The notes beneath the pieces are model-generated. The model was not told the origin of the DNA and ran no database searches. It saw nothing but the letters and a program-made list of their open reading frames with translations. From Betaproteobacteria bacterium (lineage in GTDB: Bacteria > Pseudomonadota > Gammaproteobacteria > Burkholderiales > SG8-39), in the NCBI GenBank assembly GCA_004298295.1, contig SCUH01000004.1:1-8667 (forward strand): a stretch of DNA of 8,667 nt. The letters run 5' to 3'. Positions within the stretch are counted from its first letter, which is position 1. Each line of letters opens with the position of its first letter. Shown here one piece after another: positions 1 to 6,635 of the stretch. The translations under genes and the position numbers were made by a program.

Positions 1-1
1 G

Positions 2-376
2 GCGTGGAAGATGCTGCTCTCGAACAAGGCGCTGCTCGCGGTGCTGTGGGAGATGCACTACGGCCACCCCAACCTGCTGCCGGCGCATCTCACGCCGCAG
101 CGCTTCGCGAGCGACTACGTGCGAAAGCCGCTGCTCTCGCGCGAGGGCGCGAACGTCATGATGCGCAGCCGCGGCGTGGTGCGCGAGCAGCCGGGCAACT
201 ACGGCGCGGAAGGGTTCGTCTACCAGGGCGTCGCGCCGCTGCCGGAGTTCGGCGGCCGCTACCCGGTGATCGGCTCCTGGATCGTGGGCGACGCGCCGGC
301 CGGCATGGGCATCCGCGAAGACGATTCACCCATTACCCAGAACACCAGCCGCTTCGTGCCCCACTATTTCACTTGA
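2..376 (+). CDS. C-terminal part of a glutathionylspermidine synthase-like ATP-grasp ligase (5' end outside window)
   Basis: The open frame enters from the left edge and ends at TGA 374-376, leaving 124 residues of the C-terminus. The reading begins AWKMLLSNKALLAVLWEMHY, followed by a HPNLLPA segment. Later come GRYPVIGSWIVGD and a tail with SPITQNTSRFVPHYF. These are hallmarks of the C-terminal end of the GSP_synth family (E. coli YgiC/YjfC and the synthetase domain of Gsp). Members use an ATP-grasp fold to form an amide bond between a glutathione-like peptide and an amine; for the stand-alone YgiC/YjfC type the true substrate is not settled. The gene is followed after 10 bases by a DUF350 membrane protein, a pairing also known from the E. 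coli yjf cluster. The family call is firm; the substrate is unknown. The ATP-binding N-terminal part is not visible. Confidence 0.88.
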   Translation, partial: AWKMLLSNKALLAVLWEMHYGHPNLLPAHLTPQRFASDYVRKPLLSREGANVMMRSRGVVREQPGNYGAEGFVYQGVAPLPEFGGRYPVIGSWIVGDAPAGMGIREDDSPITQNTSRFVPHYFT

Positions 377-386
377 GGAGCTCGCC

Positions 387-797
387 ATGGATTTCCTCGT
401 CTTTTCGCTCTCGGGTTTCGACGACTTCCTGCTCTATTTCGGGCTTTCGGTCGTGTTTGTGGCGATCTTCAGCGTGGTTTACGGTTGGGTGACTCCATAC
501 AACGAGCTCCAGCTGATCCGCGAAGGCAACGCGGCGGCGTCCGCGAGTCTGTCGGGAGCACTGCTCGGATTCATTCTGCCGCTCGCAAGCGCCGTGATCC
601 ACAGCGTGAACCCGTGGGACATGATGCTCTGGGCCGCGATTGCGCTCGTGGTGCAGATCCTCGTCTTCATTGCGGTCCGGCTGATGGTTCGCGACATCGC
701 CCGGCTGATCAACGAAGGCAAGGTCGCCACCGGCGTCTTCCTTGGCGCGCTGTCGCTCGCGGCCGGGATCCTCAATGCGGCGTGCATGACGTACTGA
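387..797 (+). CDS. DUF350 family inner-membrane protein (YjfL-like)
   Basis: This 136-residue protein is almost wholly hydrophobic, with four likely membrane helices at about residues 12-34, 52-74, 77-100 and 112-132. The link between helices 1 and 2 reads TPYNELQLIREGNAAAS, the signature region of DUF350 (YjfL), and a related INEGKVATG segment precedes helix 4, as if the protein were built of two similar halves. The ATG at 387 is preceded by GGAG at 377-380 with six bases between, a good ribosome binding site that overlaps the end of the ligase gene, so the two are very likely co-transcribed. The function of DUF350 is not established. Its repeated neighbourhood with GSP_synth ligases suggests a shared envelope-related or metabolite-modifying role, which is inference. 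Confidence 0.88.
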   Translation: MDFLVFSLSGFDDFLLYFGLSVVFVAIFSVVYGWVTPYNELQLIREGNAAASASLSGALLGFILPLASAVIHSVNPWDMMLWAAIALVVQILVFIAVRLMVRDIARLINEGKVATGVFLGALSLAAGILNAACMTY

Positions 798-810
798 GCG
801 GACGCTCCGC
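798..810 (+). repeat. Small inverted repeat between the DUF350 gene and the toxin-like gene
   Basis: GCGGA (798-802) and TCCGC (806-810) are perfect inverted copies around a three-base loop, starting on the base after the TGA of the DUF350 gene. An alternative pairing, GAGCG/CGCTC at 796-807, is also possible. No T-run follows, so it is a poor intrinsic terminator. It lies in the 31-bp gap before the toxin-like gene, where it could act as a weak attenuator or operator; neither role is shown. Confidence 0.35.
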
Positions 811-828
811 GGTACTTGGCAACGACCA

Positions 829-1104
829 ATGAAGATCACTTATCGGGTTCATGCCGTCCGCCGGATGTTTGAGCGCGGCATAGCTGAATCGGATGTGCGG
901 CAAACATTGGCCACAGGCGTCGCGATTGCCGAATACCCTTCCGACACCCCCTATCCGAGCCGTTTAGTCCTGGGATGGCGCGGTCGCGAACCACTTCACG
1001 TGGTGACCGCTTACAATGCGCAGGACGACGAGCACATCGTAGTTACGGTCTACGAACCGGACCCGAAGCTGTGGGACGACGGTTTCACGAGGAGAAGACG
1101 ATGA
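829..1104 (+). CDS. DUF4258 protein, putative toxin of a type II toxin-antitoxin-like pair
   Basis: The product is 91 residues, a normal size for DUF4258. It opens with MKITYRVHAVRRMFERGI, the typical strand followed by a His-Ala-x-x-R-M-x-E-R-G-I helix. It continues with an EYPSDTPYPSRLVLGW strand region, then LHVVTAYN and VVTVYEPDPKLWDDGF, matching the family end to end. DUF4258 proteins share their small mixed fold with MqsR/RelE-like and BrnT-like RNases and are often predicted to cleave mRNA, but activity for this subgroup is inference. The gene overlaps the next one by ATGA (1101-1104), so the pair is translationally coupled, toxin first as in mqsRA. I see no clear ribosome binding site before ATG 829. 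Of bases 841-1020, 108 of 180 are G or C (60%), lower than many stretches of the sugar locus, a mild hint of separate origin. Confidence 0.85.
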   Translation: MKITYRVHAVRRMFERGIAESDVRQTLATGVAIAEYPSDTPYPSRLVLGWRGREPLHVVTAYNAQDDEHIVVTVYEPDPKLWDDGFTRRRR

Positions 1105-1331
1105 GATGCGTGGTGTGCAAGCAGGCGGAAACGGTTGCTGGAGCGACCACGGTAACGCTTCAGCGGGGCGAATCCACGCTCGTCGTGAAGGACGTTCCTG
1201 CTCAGGTATGTCCTAATTGCGGCGAGGACTATGTGGACTCGGAAGTCGCGGCGGAGTTGATGCGCTCGTCGGAAAACCTAGCCCGCGCCGGAACACAGGT
1301 CGACGTCCGTCGATACCCTGTGGCGGCATGA
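1101..1331 (+). CDS. YgiT-type zinc-finger protein, putative antitoxin lacking the HTH domain
   Basis: The 76-residue protein carries two CxxC pairs, Cys3/Cys6 and Cys37/Cys40 (the second in VCPNCGEDYVD), expected to bind one zinc as in the N-terminal half of MqsA/YgiT. Between them runs a TTVTLQRGESTLVVKDVPA strand region typical of the family. MqsA of E. coli is about 131 residues and has an XRE-type helix-turn-helix after the zinc domain; here the protein stops soon after the zinc domain (ending VDVRRYPVAA), so it has no DNA-binding domain of its own. The ATG at 1101 overlaps the stop of the DUF4258 gene and has GGAGAAG just upstream (1091-1097), inside that gene. The arrangement suggests an antitoxin that neutralises by protein contact; self-repression would need another factor. 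The family call is strong, the role inferred. Confidence 0.85.
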   Translation: MRCVVCKQAETVAGATTVTLQRGESTLVVKDVPAQVCPNCGEDYVDSEVAAELMRSSENLARAGTQVDVRRYPVAA

Positions 1332-1353
1332 GCGGTGGACCGCCAGGTCTGAA

Positions 1354-1385
1354 CTGACAGCGTTTGCTTGCTGTCGGCAATTGCC
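1354..1385. repeat. Stem-loop and overlapping perfect palindrome downstream of the zinc-finger gene
   Basis: GACAGC (1356-1361) and GCTGTC (1370-1375) form a perfect six-base inverted repeat with an eight-base loop, extended by one G-T and one C-G pair to 1354-1377. Overlapping its right arm is a perfect 10-base palindrome, GGCAATTGCC (1376-1385). A further inverted repeat, GCGGT/ACCGC, lies at 1332-1343 directly after the zinc-finger stop codon. No T-run follows any of these. They occupy the gap between the convergent zinc-finger and hydrolase genes and could be a weak two-sided terminator or a protein site. The rest of 1386-1526 holds no gene I can support. Confidence 0.4.
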
Positions 1386-1526
1386 AGTTACCGAAATGCC
1401 GTTACATCGATTGGATATTTGAAGCGGTTCGAGCCCCAGTTGGCTCCCCGGCGAGGGCTCAAACTTTGACCCTATCGCGAATGGCGGCGGCGGGCCGGGT
1501 CGGCCACTGCGTGGCAAGAATCACCC

Positions 1527-2369
1527 TCAGGCTGCGACCACCTTCTGCCGCTGCTCCCCGAGCCCCTTGATCCCGAGCGACATCACGTCGCCCGGCTTGA
1601 GGAACACGGGACTGGGTTTGATGCCGAGACCCACGCCCGGCGGCGTGCCGGTGGTGATGATGTCGCCCGGCAGGAGCGTCATGTACTGGCTCAAGTGCGA
1701 GACGATCTGCGCCACGCCGAAGATCATGGTGCGCGTGTTGCCCGTCTGCATGCGCCGGCCGTTCAGGTCGAGCCACAGGTCGAGGTTCTGCGGATCGGTG
1801 ATCTCATCGGTGGTGACGAGCCAGGGCCCGATCGGACCGAAGGTGTCTGCGCCCTTGCCCTTGTCCCACTGGCTGGTGGCAAACTGGAAAACGCGCTCGG
1901 AAACGTCGTTCACGACGCAGTAGCCCGCGACGTGCTGGAGGGCGTCGGCCTCGCTCACGTAGCGCGCCGTGGTTCCGATCACGACGCCGAGTTCCACTTC
2001 CCAGTCGAGCTTGGTCGAATGGCGCGGCTGGATCACGTCGTCGTTCGGCCCGCTGATGCAGGTGGTCGCCTTCATGAACACCACCGGCTCCGCCGGAATC
2101 GGCATGCCGGCTTCCTTCGCGTGGTCGCTGTAATTCAGTCCGATGGCGACGAACTTGCCGATGCCGAGATAGGGCACGCCGAGGCGCGGGCTGTTGCCCA
2201 CCACGGGCAGCGTCTCGGGCTTGATCTTCGACAGCCGCTTCAGGCTCCGGGGCGCAAGCTCGGCCGCGCCGAGCTGCGCCATCACCTTGGAGAGGTCGCG
2301 CACGCGTCCTTCCGCGTCCACCATGCCGGGTTTCTCGAACCCGTTCTTGCCCCAGCGGCAGAGTTTCAT
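1527..2369 (-). CDS. FAH-family hydrolase, likely 2,4-diketo-3-deoxy-sugar-acid hydrolase (C-C bond cleavage)
   Basis: The 280-residue protein belongs to the fumarylacetoacetate hydrolase family. The divalent-metal site is intact: Glu124 and Glu126 in DWEVELGVVIG and Asp155 in VVNDVSER. The GKG around Lys172, the GPWLVT segment after it and the TTGTPPGVG loop (about 239-247) are also present. The N-terminus (MKLCRWGKNGFEKPGMVD) is typical of the subgroup often labelled ureidoglycolate lyase in databases. That subgroup includes the 2,4-diketo-3-deoxy-L-fuconate and -L-rhamnonate hydrolases, which split the diketo acid to pyruvate plus a 2-hydroxy acid in the cytoplasm. The ATG at 2369-2367 overlaps the stop of the upstream SDR gene (ATGA), with a GGGGGA ribosome binding site about eight bases before it. 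Pairing with an SDR dehydrogenase and a sugar importer favours the sugar-acid role over ureidoglycolate; the exact substrate is unproven. Confidence 0.87.
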   Translation of the reverse strand: MKLCRWGKNGFEKPGMVDAEGRVRDLSKVMAQLGAAELAPRSLKRLSKIKPETLPVVGNSPRLGVPYLGIGKFVAIGLNYSDHAKEAGMPIPAEPVVFMKATTCISGPNDDVIQPRHSTKLDWEVELGVVIGTTARYVSEADALQHVAGYCVVNDVSERVFQFATSQWDKGKGADTFGPIGPWLVTTDEITDPQNLDLWLDLNGRRMQTGNTRTMIFGVAQIVSHLSQYMTLLPGDIITTGTPPGVGLGIKPSPVFLKPGDVMSLGIKGLGEQRQKVVAA

Positions 2370-3106
2370 ATCGTCATTCCCCCGTCGATCGAATACAGGT
2401 TGCCGGTCGCGAACAGCGACTCGTCGGATGCGAGGAACACCAGGATCCCCGTGATGTCCTCGACCGTGCCCAGCCGCCCCATCGGCTGGCGGGCGATGAA
2501 ATCCTTGCGCGCCTGCACCGGGTCGGCGAAGGCGCTGATCCGCTCGGCGAGCGACGGCGTATCCACCGTGCCCGGCCCGATGCAGTTGCAGCGGATGCCC
2601 CGCTTCACGTAGTCGGCCGCGATCGCCTTGGTCAGTCCGACCACCGCCGCCTTGGTGGCGCCGTAGACGAAGCGGTTCGGCAGCCCCTTCACGCTCGAGG
2701 CGATCGAGGACATGTTGATGATCGAGCCGCGGCCCTGCTGCAGCATGCCGGGCAGGAAAGCGCGCGTCACGAGATACATCGACTTGACGTTGAGATCGAA
2801 GCTGAAATCCCAGTCCCGCGGCGTGCAATCGAGGATCGTGCCGTGATGCACGAAGCCGGCGCAGTTGAACAGCACGTCGATGGCCCCGACCTCGGCCGCG
2901 ATCTTTCCGATCGCCGCCTCGTCGGTCACGTCGAGCTGGCGCGTGCGGATGCCGTCCCGGCCCTCGAGCTCGGCGAGCGCCTTGGCATTGATATCGCTCG
3001 CCCAGACCCGCGCGCCTTCGCGCGCGAAAGCGAGCGCCGCACCGCGGCCGATGCCCTGCCCGGCCGCGGTGATGAACGCGACCTTGCCTGCGAGCCTGCC
3101 TGACAT
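2366..3106 (-). CDS. SDR dehydrogenase, DHRS6/2-keto-3-deoxy-fuconate dehydrogenase-like
   Basis: From ATG 3106-3104 the protein has 246 residues, standard for classical SDRs. It has the cofactor loop TAAGQGIG (13-20) and Asp38 after the second strand, indicating NAD rather than NADP. It also has the NCAG motif (81-84), Asn106, Ser133/134, and Tyr148 with Lys152. From memory it resembles human DHRS6/BDH2 unusually closely, including VLFNxAGFVHHGT, DWDFS, INMSSxASSVKG, and IRCNC followed by PGTVDTPSL, and it keeps Arg145 just before the catalytic Tyr. Bacterial relatives oxidise the C4 hydroxyl of 2-keto-3-deoxy sugar acids, supplying the substrate of an FAH-family hydrolase, which is exactly the next gene. 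An in-frame GTG at 3121-3119 would add five residues. ATG is preferred for the match to relatives and because GGAGTGAG lies upstream, though spacing is long. Confidence 0.87.
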   Translation of the reverse strand: MSGRLAGKVAFITAAGQGIGRGAALAFAREGARVWASDINAKALAELEGRDGIRTRQLDVTDEAAIGKIAAEVGAIDVLFNCAGFVHHGTILDCTPRDWDFSFDLNVKSMYLVTRAFLPGMLQQGRGSIINMSSIASSVKGLPNRFVYGATKAAVVGLTKAIAADYVKRGIRCNCIGPGTVDTPSLAERISAFADPVQARKDFIARQPMGRLGTVEDITGILVFLASDESLFATGNLYSIDGGMTI

Positions 3107-3150
3107 TGGGGGGATGCTCACTCCGGACGGGTGTTCTTGAGGCGCGGCAG

Positions 3151-3179
3151 ATTATAGCCCAGCGCAATTGCGCAGCGAC
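3151..3179 (-). promoter_or_regulatory. Predicted sigma-70 promoter for the SDR-hydrolase operon
   Basis: On the minus strand a perfect TATAAT -10 box lies at 3156-3151 (read as GGGCTATAATCTG), a rare A/T run in this GC-rich stretch. The hexamer 17 bases upstream (3179-3174, GTCGCT) is a weak -35, so the promoter may need an activator or rely on the -10. Transcription would begin near 3144, giving a leader of about 38 bases to ATG 3106 (about 23 to GTG 3121). Confidence 0.55.
3162..3173. promoter_or_regulatory. Perfect 12-bp palindrome, candidate operator
   Basis: GCGCAATTGCGC is a perfect palindrome lying exactly in the spacer between the predicted -10 (3151-3156) and -35 (3174-3179) of the minus-strand promoter, a position where a bound repressor would block RNA polymerase. 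A second, less perfect dyad, ACCGC-CT-GCGGT (3200-3211), overlaps the predicted -35 of the plus-strand promoter. The binding protein is not encoded in the window; GntR, LacI, IclR or MarR-type regulators are all possible. Confidence 0.5.
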
Positions 3180-3196
3180 GTGCCGGCGGCCGTTGC

Positions 3197-3225
3197 TTGA
3201 CCGCCTGCGGTGCGGCGGCTACGCT
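3197..3225 (+). promoter_or_regulatory. Predicted sigma-70 promoter for the transporter operon
   Basis: TTGACC (3197-3202) and TACGCT (3220-3225) are separated by exactly 17 bases, a good -35/-10 pair for a GC-rich proteobacterium (five of six and three of six consensus bases, including the key T, A and final T of the -10). Transcription would start near 3232, leaving a leader of about 25 bases before ATG 3257. The leader is pyrimidine-rich (CTCCTTTCTTTCCGC before the ATG) and has no Shine-Dalgarno sequence. Confidence 0.5.
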
Positions 3226-3256
3226 GCGATCCCGGTTCACGCTCCTTTCTTTCCGC

Positions 3257-4306
<1,050 letters not shown>

Positions 4307-4332
4307 CCGGAGGCTCAACCAAGGAGAACAGC

Positions 4333-5655
4333 ATGGGCAAGATGAAACGCAGGGATTTCCTCAAGGTGTCGGCCGGCATCACGGCCGGGGCGGCTGCGGG
4401 GCCGATGATCTGGGTGAAGGACGCGCACGCGCAATGGAGCAATGCACCGGAAAAGGGTGCCAAGCTGCGCGTGCTGCGCTGGAGCCGCTTCGTGCAGGGC
4501 GACATCGACCAGTACATGAAGAACGTGCAGGCGTTCAGCGCGAAGTACGGCATCGAAGTGCGCGTCGACAACGAGGGTTGGGAGGACGTGCGGCCCAAGG
4601 CGGCGGTGGCCGCCAACACCGGCGCCGGTCCGGACATCATCCTGTCGACGCACGATGACGCCAACATGTACCCCGAGAAGCTGGTCGACGTCACCGACCT
4701 CGCCAACTACCTCGGCAAGAAATACGGCGGCTGGTATCCCGTGTGCGAGGCCTACCTGCGCCCCAACGGCAAGAACTGGATCGGCATTCCGCTCGGCTGC
4801 GCCGGCAATTGCCTCGTCTACCGTGAAAGCCACGTCAAGGCCGCGGGCTTTTCGAGCTTTCCGCGCGACACCGACGGCTTCCTGAAGCTCATGAAGGCGC
4901 TCAAGGAAAAGGGCACGCCCGGGGGCTTTGCGCTGGGCAACGCAACCGGCGACGGCAACGTCTGGACGCACTGGCTGCTCTGGGCCTTCGGCGGCAAGCT
5001 GGTCGATGCGAGCAACAAGGTGGTGATCAACAGCCCGGAGACGATCAAGGCACTCGAGTACGCCAAAGAACTCTATGCCACCTTCGTGCCGGGAACGCTC
5101 TCCTGGCTCGATCCGAACAACAACAAGGCCTTCCTCGACGGCCAGGTCAGCGTCACGCCGAACGGCATTTCCATCTATTACGCCGCCAAGACCTCGCAGG
5201 ATGCGAAGGTCAAGGAGATGGCTGCGGACATCAACCACGCCAACATGCCGATCGGGCCGGCGGGCGTGCCGACCGAACTCAACCTGTTCTTCAACCAGAT
5301 GATCTTCAAGTACAGCAAGTACCCGAAGGCCGCCAAGGAGTTCATCCGCTTCATGATGGAGCAGGAACAGTACGGCCCCTGGATGCAGGCGGCGATCGGC
5401 TACGTCACGCACCCCCTGGTCGCCTACGAGAAGAATCCGATCTGGACCGTGGACCCGAAGCACACGCCGTACCGCGATTCGATGAAGATCATGCGGCCGA
5501 TCGGCTACGCCGGCAGGATGGGCTATGCCTCGGCCGGCGCCGCGGCGGACTTCATCGTCGTCAACATGGTGGCCGAAGCCGCCTCCGGCCAGCGCACGCC
5601 CAAGGAAGCGGCCGAGCGCGCGCAGAAGCGCGCCGAGCGCTACTACAAGGTGTGA
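4333..5655 (+). CDS. ABC sugar importer periplasmic binding protein with Tat signal peptide
   Basis: The 440-residue product is an extracellular solute-binding protein of the family-1 (MalE/UgpB-like) type, which captures the sugar in the periplasm and delivers it to the permeases. The N-terminus has a twin-arginine motif, KRRDFLK, within MGKMKRRDFLKVSAG, then a mild hydrophobic stretch with many Ala and Gly. A signal peptidase site at AHA-Q follows near residues 34-35, so export in folded form by Tat is predicted. The mature part starts with a LRVLRWSRF strand. GPDIILSTHDDANMYPEKLVDVT, WIGIPLGCAGNCLVYR and AAKEFIRFMM are the usual family landmarks. AAGGAG at 4321-4326, six bases before ATG 4333, is the best ribosome binding site of the operon, fitting the need for excess binding protein. 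The stop codon lies inside a stem-loop. The ligand cannot be read from the sequence. Confidence 0.92.
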   Translation: MGKMKRRDFLKVSAGITAGAAAGPMIWVKDAHAQWSNAPEKGAKLRVLRWSRFVQGDIDQYMKNVQAFSAKYGIEVRVDNEGWEDVRPKAAVAANTGAGPDIILSTHDDANMYPEKLVDVTDLANYLGKKYGGWYPVCEAYLRPNGKNWIGIPLGCAGNCLVYRESHVKAAGFSSFPRDTDGFLKLMKALKEKGTPGGFALGNATGDGNVWTHWLLWAFGGKLVDASNKVVINSPETIKALEYAKELYATFVPGTLSWLDPNNNKAFLDGQVSVTPNGISIYYAAKTSQDAKVKEMAADINHANMPIGPAGVPTELNLFFNQMIFKYSKYPKAAKEFIRFMMEQEQYGPWMQAAIGYVTHPLVAYEKNPIWTVDPKHTPYRDSMKIMRPIGYAGRMGYASAGAAADFIVVNMVAEAASGQRTPKEAAERAQKRAERYYKV

Positions 5656-5684
5656 ACCCCGACGGCTGACGCCGCCGGGTTCAC
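5652..5684 (+). promoter_or_regulatory. Intercistronic stem-loop 1, containing the stop codon of the binding-protein gene
   Basis: GTGAACCC (5652-5659) pairs perfectly with GGGTTCAC (5677-5684), and inside it CGGC (5663-5666) pairs with GCCG (5671-5674) around a TGAC loop. Only a small internal bulge (three bases against two) separates the stems. The TGA stop (5653-5655) is in the left arm. No T-run follows. Like the structures between malE and malF, it may protect the upstream mRNA from 3' exonucleases and lower permease expression. Confidence 0.7.
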
Positions 5685-5728
5685 CGCGCCCGGATGGAAC
5701 GGACACGGGTGCCGTTCATCCGGGCGCG
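5685..5728 (+). promoter_or_regulatory. Intercistronic stem-loop 2, a 17-bp hairpin directly abutting stem-loop 1
   Basis: CGCGCCCGGATGGAACGG (5685-5702) pairs with CCGTTCATCCGGGCGCG (5712-5728): 17 base pairs with one bulged G (5697) and a nine-base loop. It begins on the base after stem-loop 1 ends, so the two could stack. An ATG at 5694 is buried in the left arm. No T-run follows, so it is not a standard intrinsic terminator. It may be an mRNA stabiliser, an attenuator or a REP-like palindromic unit. Confidence 0.75.
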
Positions 5729-5735
5729 ATTGCCC

Positions 5736-6635
5736 ATGCACCGTTTGCTCAACAACCGCAACGCGCTCGGCATGCTCTTCATGCTCCCGGCGGCGGCGCT
5801 GCTCGTCGTTTTCCTCACCTACCCGCTCGGCCTCGGCGTCTGGCTCGGCTTCACCGACGCCAAGATCGGCCGCACCGGCGAGTGGGTCGGCCTGGAGAAC
5901 TACGAGTTCCTCTGGGGCGACAGCGTGACGCGCCTGGCGCTGTTCAACACGCTCCTTTACACCGTGGCCGCGAGCGTGCTCAAGTTCTTCCTTGGCCTGT
6001 GGCTCGCGATCATCCTGAACCAGAACCTGCCGTTCAAGTCGTTCTTCCGCGCTGCGATCCTGCTGCCCTACATCGTGCCGACGGCGCTTTCGGCGATCGC
6101 TTTCTGGTGGATCTTCGACGCCCAGTTCTCGATCATCAGCTGGGTGCTGACCCGGCTCGGGCTGATCGATCGGTACATCGACTTCCTCGGCGATCCCTGG
6201 AATGCGCGCTGGTCGGTGATCGCCGCCAACGTCTGGCGCGGCGTGCCGTTCGTCGCCATCACGCTGCTCGCCGGACTGCAGACGATTTCGCCGACGCTGT
6301 ATGAAGCCGCGGCCATCGACGGCGCGAGCCCCTGGCAGCGCTTCTGGCACGTAACGCTGCCGCTGCTGACGCCGATCATCGCGGTGGTGATGACCTTTTC
6401 AGTGCTTTTCACGTTCACCGATTTCCAGCTGATCTACGTCATCACGCGCGGCGGGCCGTTGAATGCGACGCACCTCATGGCGACGCTGTCGTTCCAGCGC
6501 GCGATCCCCGGTGGCGCGCTGGGCGAGGGCGCGGCGATCGCGATCGCGATGGTGCCCTTTCTGCTGGCGGCGATCCTGTTCTCCTATTTCGGCCTGCAGC
6601 GCCGCGCCTGGCAGCAGGGCGGGACCGATCGATGA
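5736..6635 (+). CDS. ABC sugar importer permease (MalF/UgpA type)
   Basis: From ATG 5736 the protein has 299 residues with about six membrane helices, the first at residues 10-32 (LGMLFMLPAAALLVVFLTYP). The cytoplasmic EAA loop, which docks on the ATPase, is intact: Glu190-Ala-Ala, Gly196 in AAAIDGASPWQRFWH, then V-T-L-P ending at 209. This marks a CUT1 permease of the inner membrane, forming the channel with the next gene product. An upstream ATG at 5694 would add 14 residues (MERTRVPFIRARLP). I prefer 5736 because those codons lie largely inside a strong stem-loop, the start would be hidden in the stem, and the protein from MHRLLNNRNALG looks like a normal family N-terminus. Neither start has a clear Shine-Dalgarno, so the choice is uncertain. 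The end overlaps the next gene by ATGA (6632-6635). Confidence 0.9.
   Translation: MHRLLNNRNALGMLFMLPAAALLVVFLTYPLGLGVWLGFTDAKIGRTGEWVGLENYEFLWGDSVTRLALFNTLLYTVAASVLKFFLGLWLAIILNQNLPFKSFFRAAILLPYIVPTALSAIAFWWIFDAQFSIISWVLTRLGLIDRYIDFLGDPWNARWSVIAANVWRGVPFVAITLLAGLQTISPTLYEAAAIDGASPWQRFWHVTLPLLTPIIAVVMTFSVLFTFTDFQLIYVITRGGPLNATHLMATLSFQRAIPGGALGEGAAIAIAMVPFLLAAILFSYFGLQRRAWQQGGTDR

Noticed and set aside
1426..1446. GGTTCGAGCC resembling a tRNA T-arm, possible tRNA remnant or attachment site
   Set aside because: The flanking five-base stem does not pair, there is no acceptor or anticodon arm, and no integrase is in the window.
1503..1515. GCCAC-TGC-GTGGC hairpin as terminator of the hydrolase gene
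   Set aside because: The stem is only five base pairs, and the minus-strand sequence after it is GC-rich with no T-run.
1527..3167. A single 546-codon minus-strand open frame that could be read as an SDR-FAH fusion protein
   Set aside because: Only the last 280 codons (from ATG 2369) resemble a protein family. The upstream part is an Arg-rich out-of-frame reading of the SDR gene, which sits in another frame and ends with an ATGA overlap.
3197..3256. TTG start at 3197 giving a longer ATPase
   Set aside because: The added 20 residues resemble no ABC ATPase N-terminus, and the codon lies in the predicted -35 box of the operon promoter.
4315..5706. Long minus-strand open frame opposite the binding-protein gene
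   Set aside because: It is an antisense reading in GC-rich coding DNA, with low-complexity His/Arg/Val composition and no family features, while the plus strand encodes a clear binding protein with a ribosome binding site.
5652..5728. Intrinsic terminator after the binding-protein gene
   Set aside because: The stems are strong but no T-run follows either of them, and the same operon continues with the matching permeases, so a full stop of transcription is unlikely. Partial attenuation remains possible.
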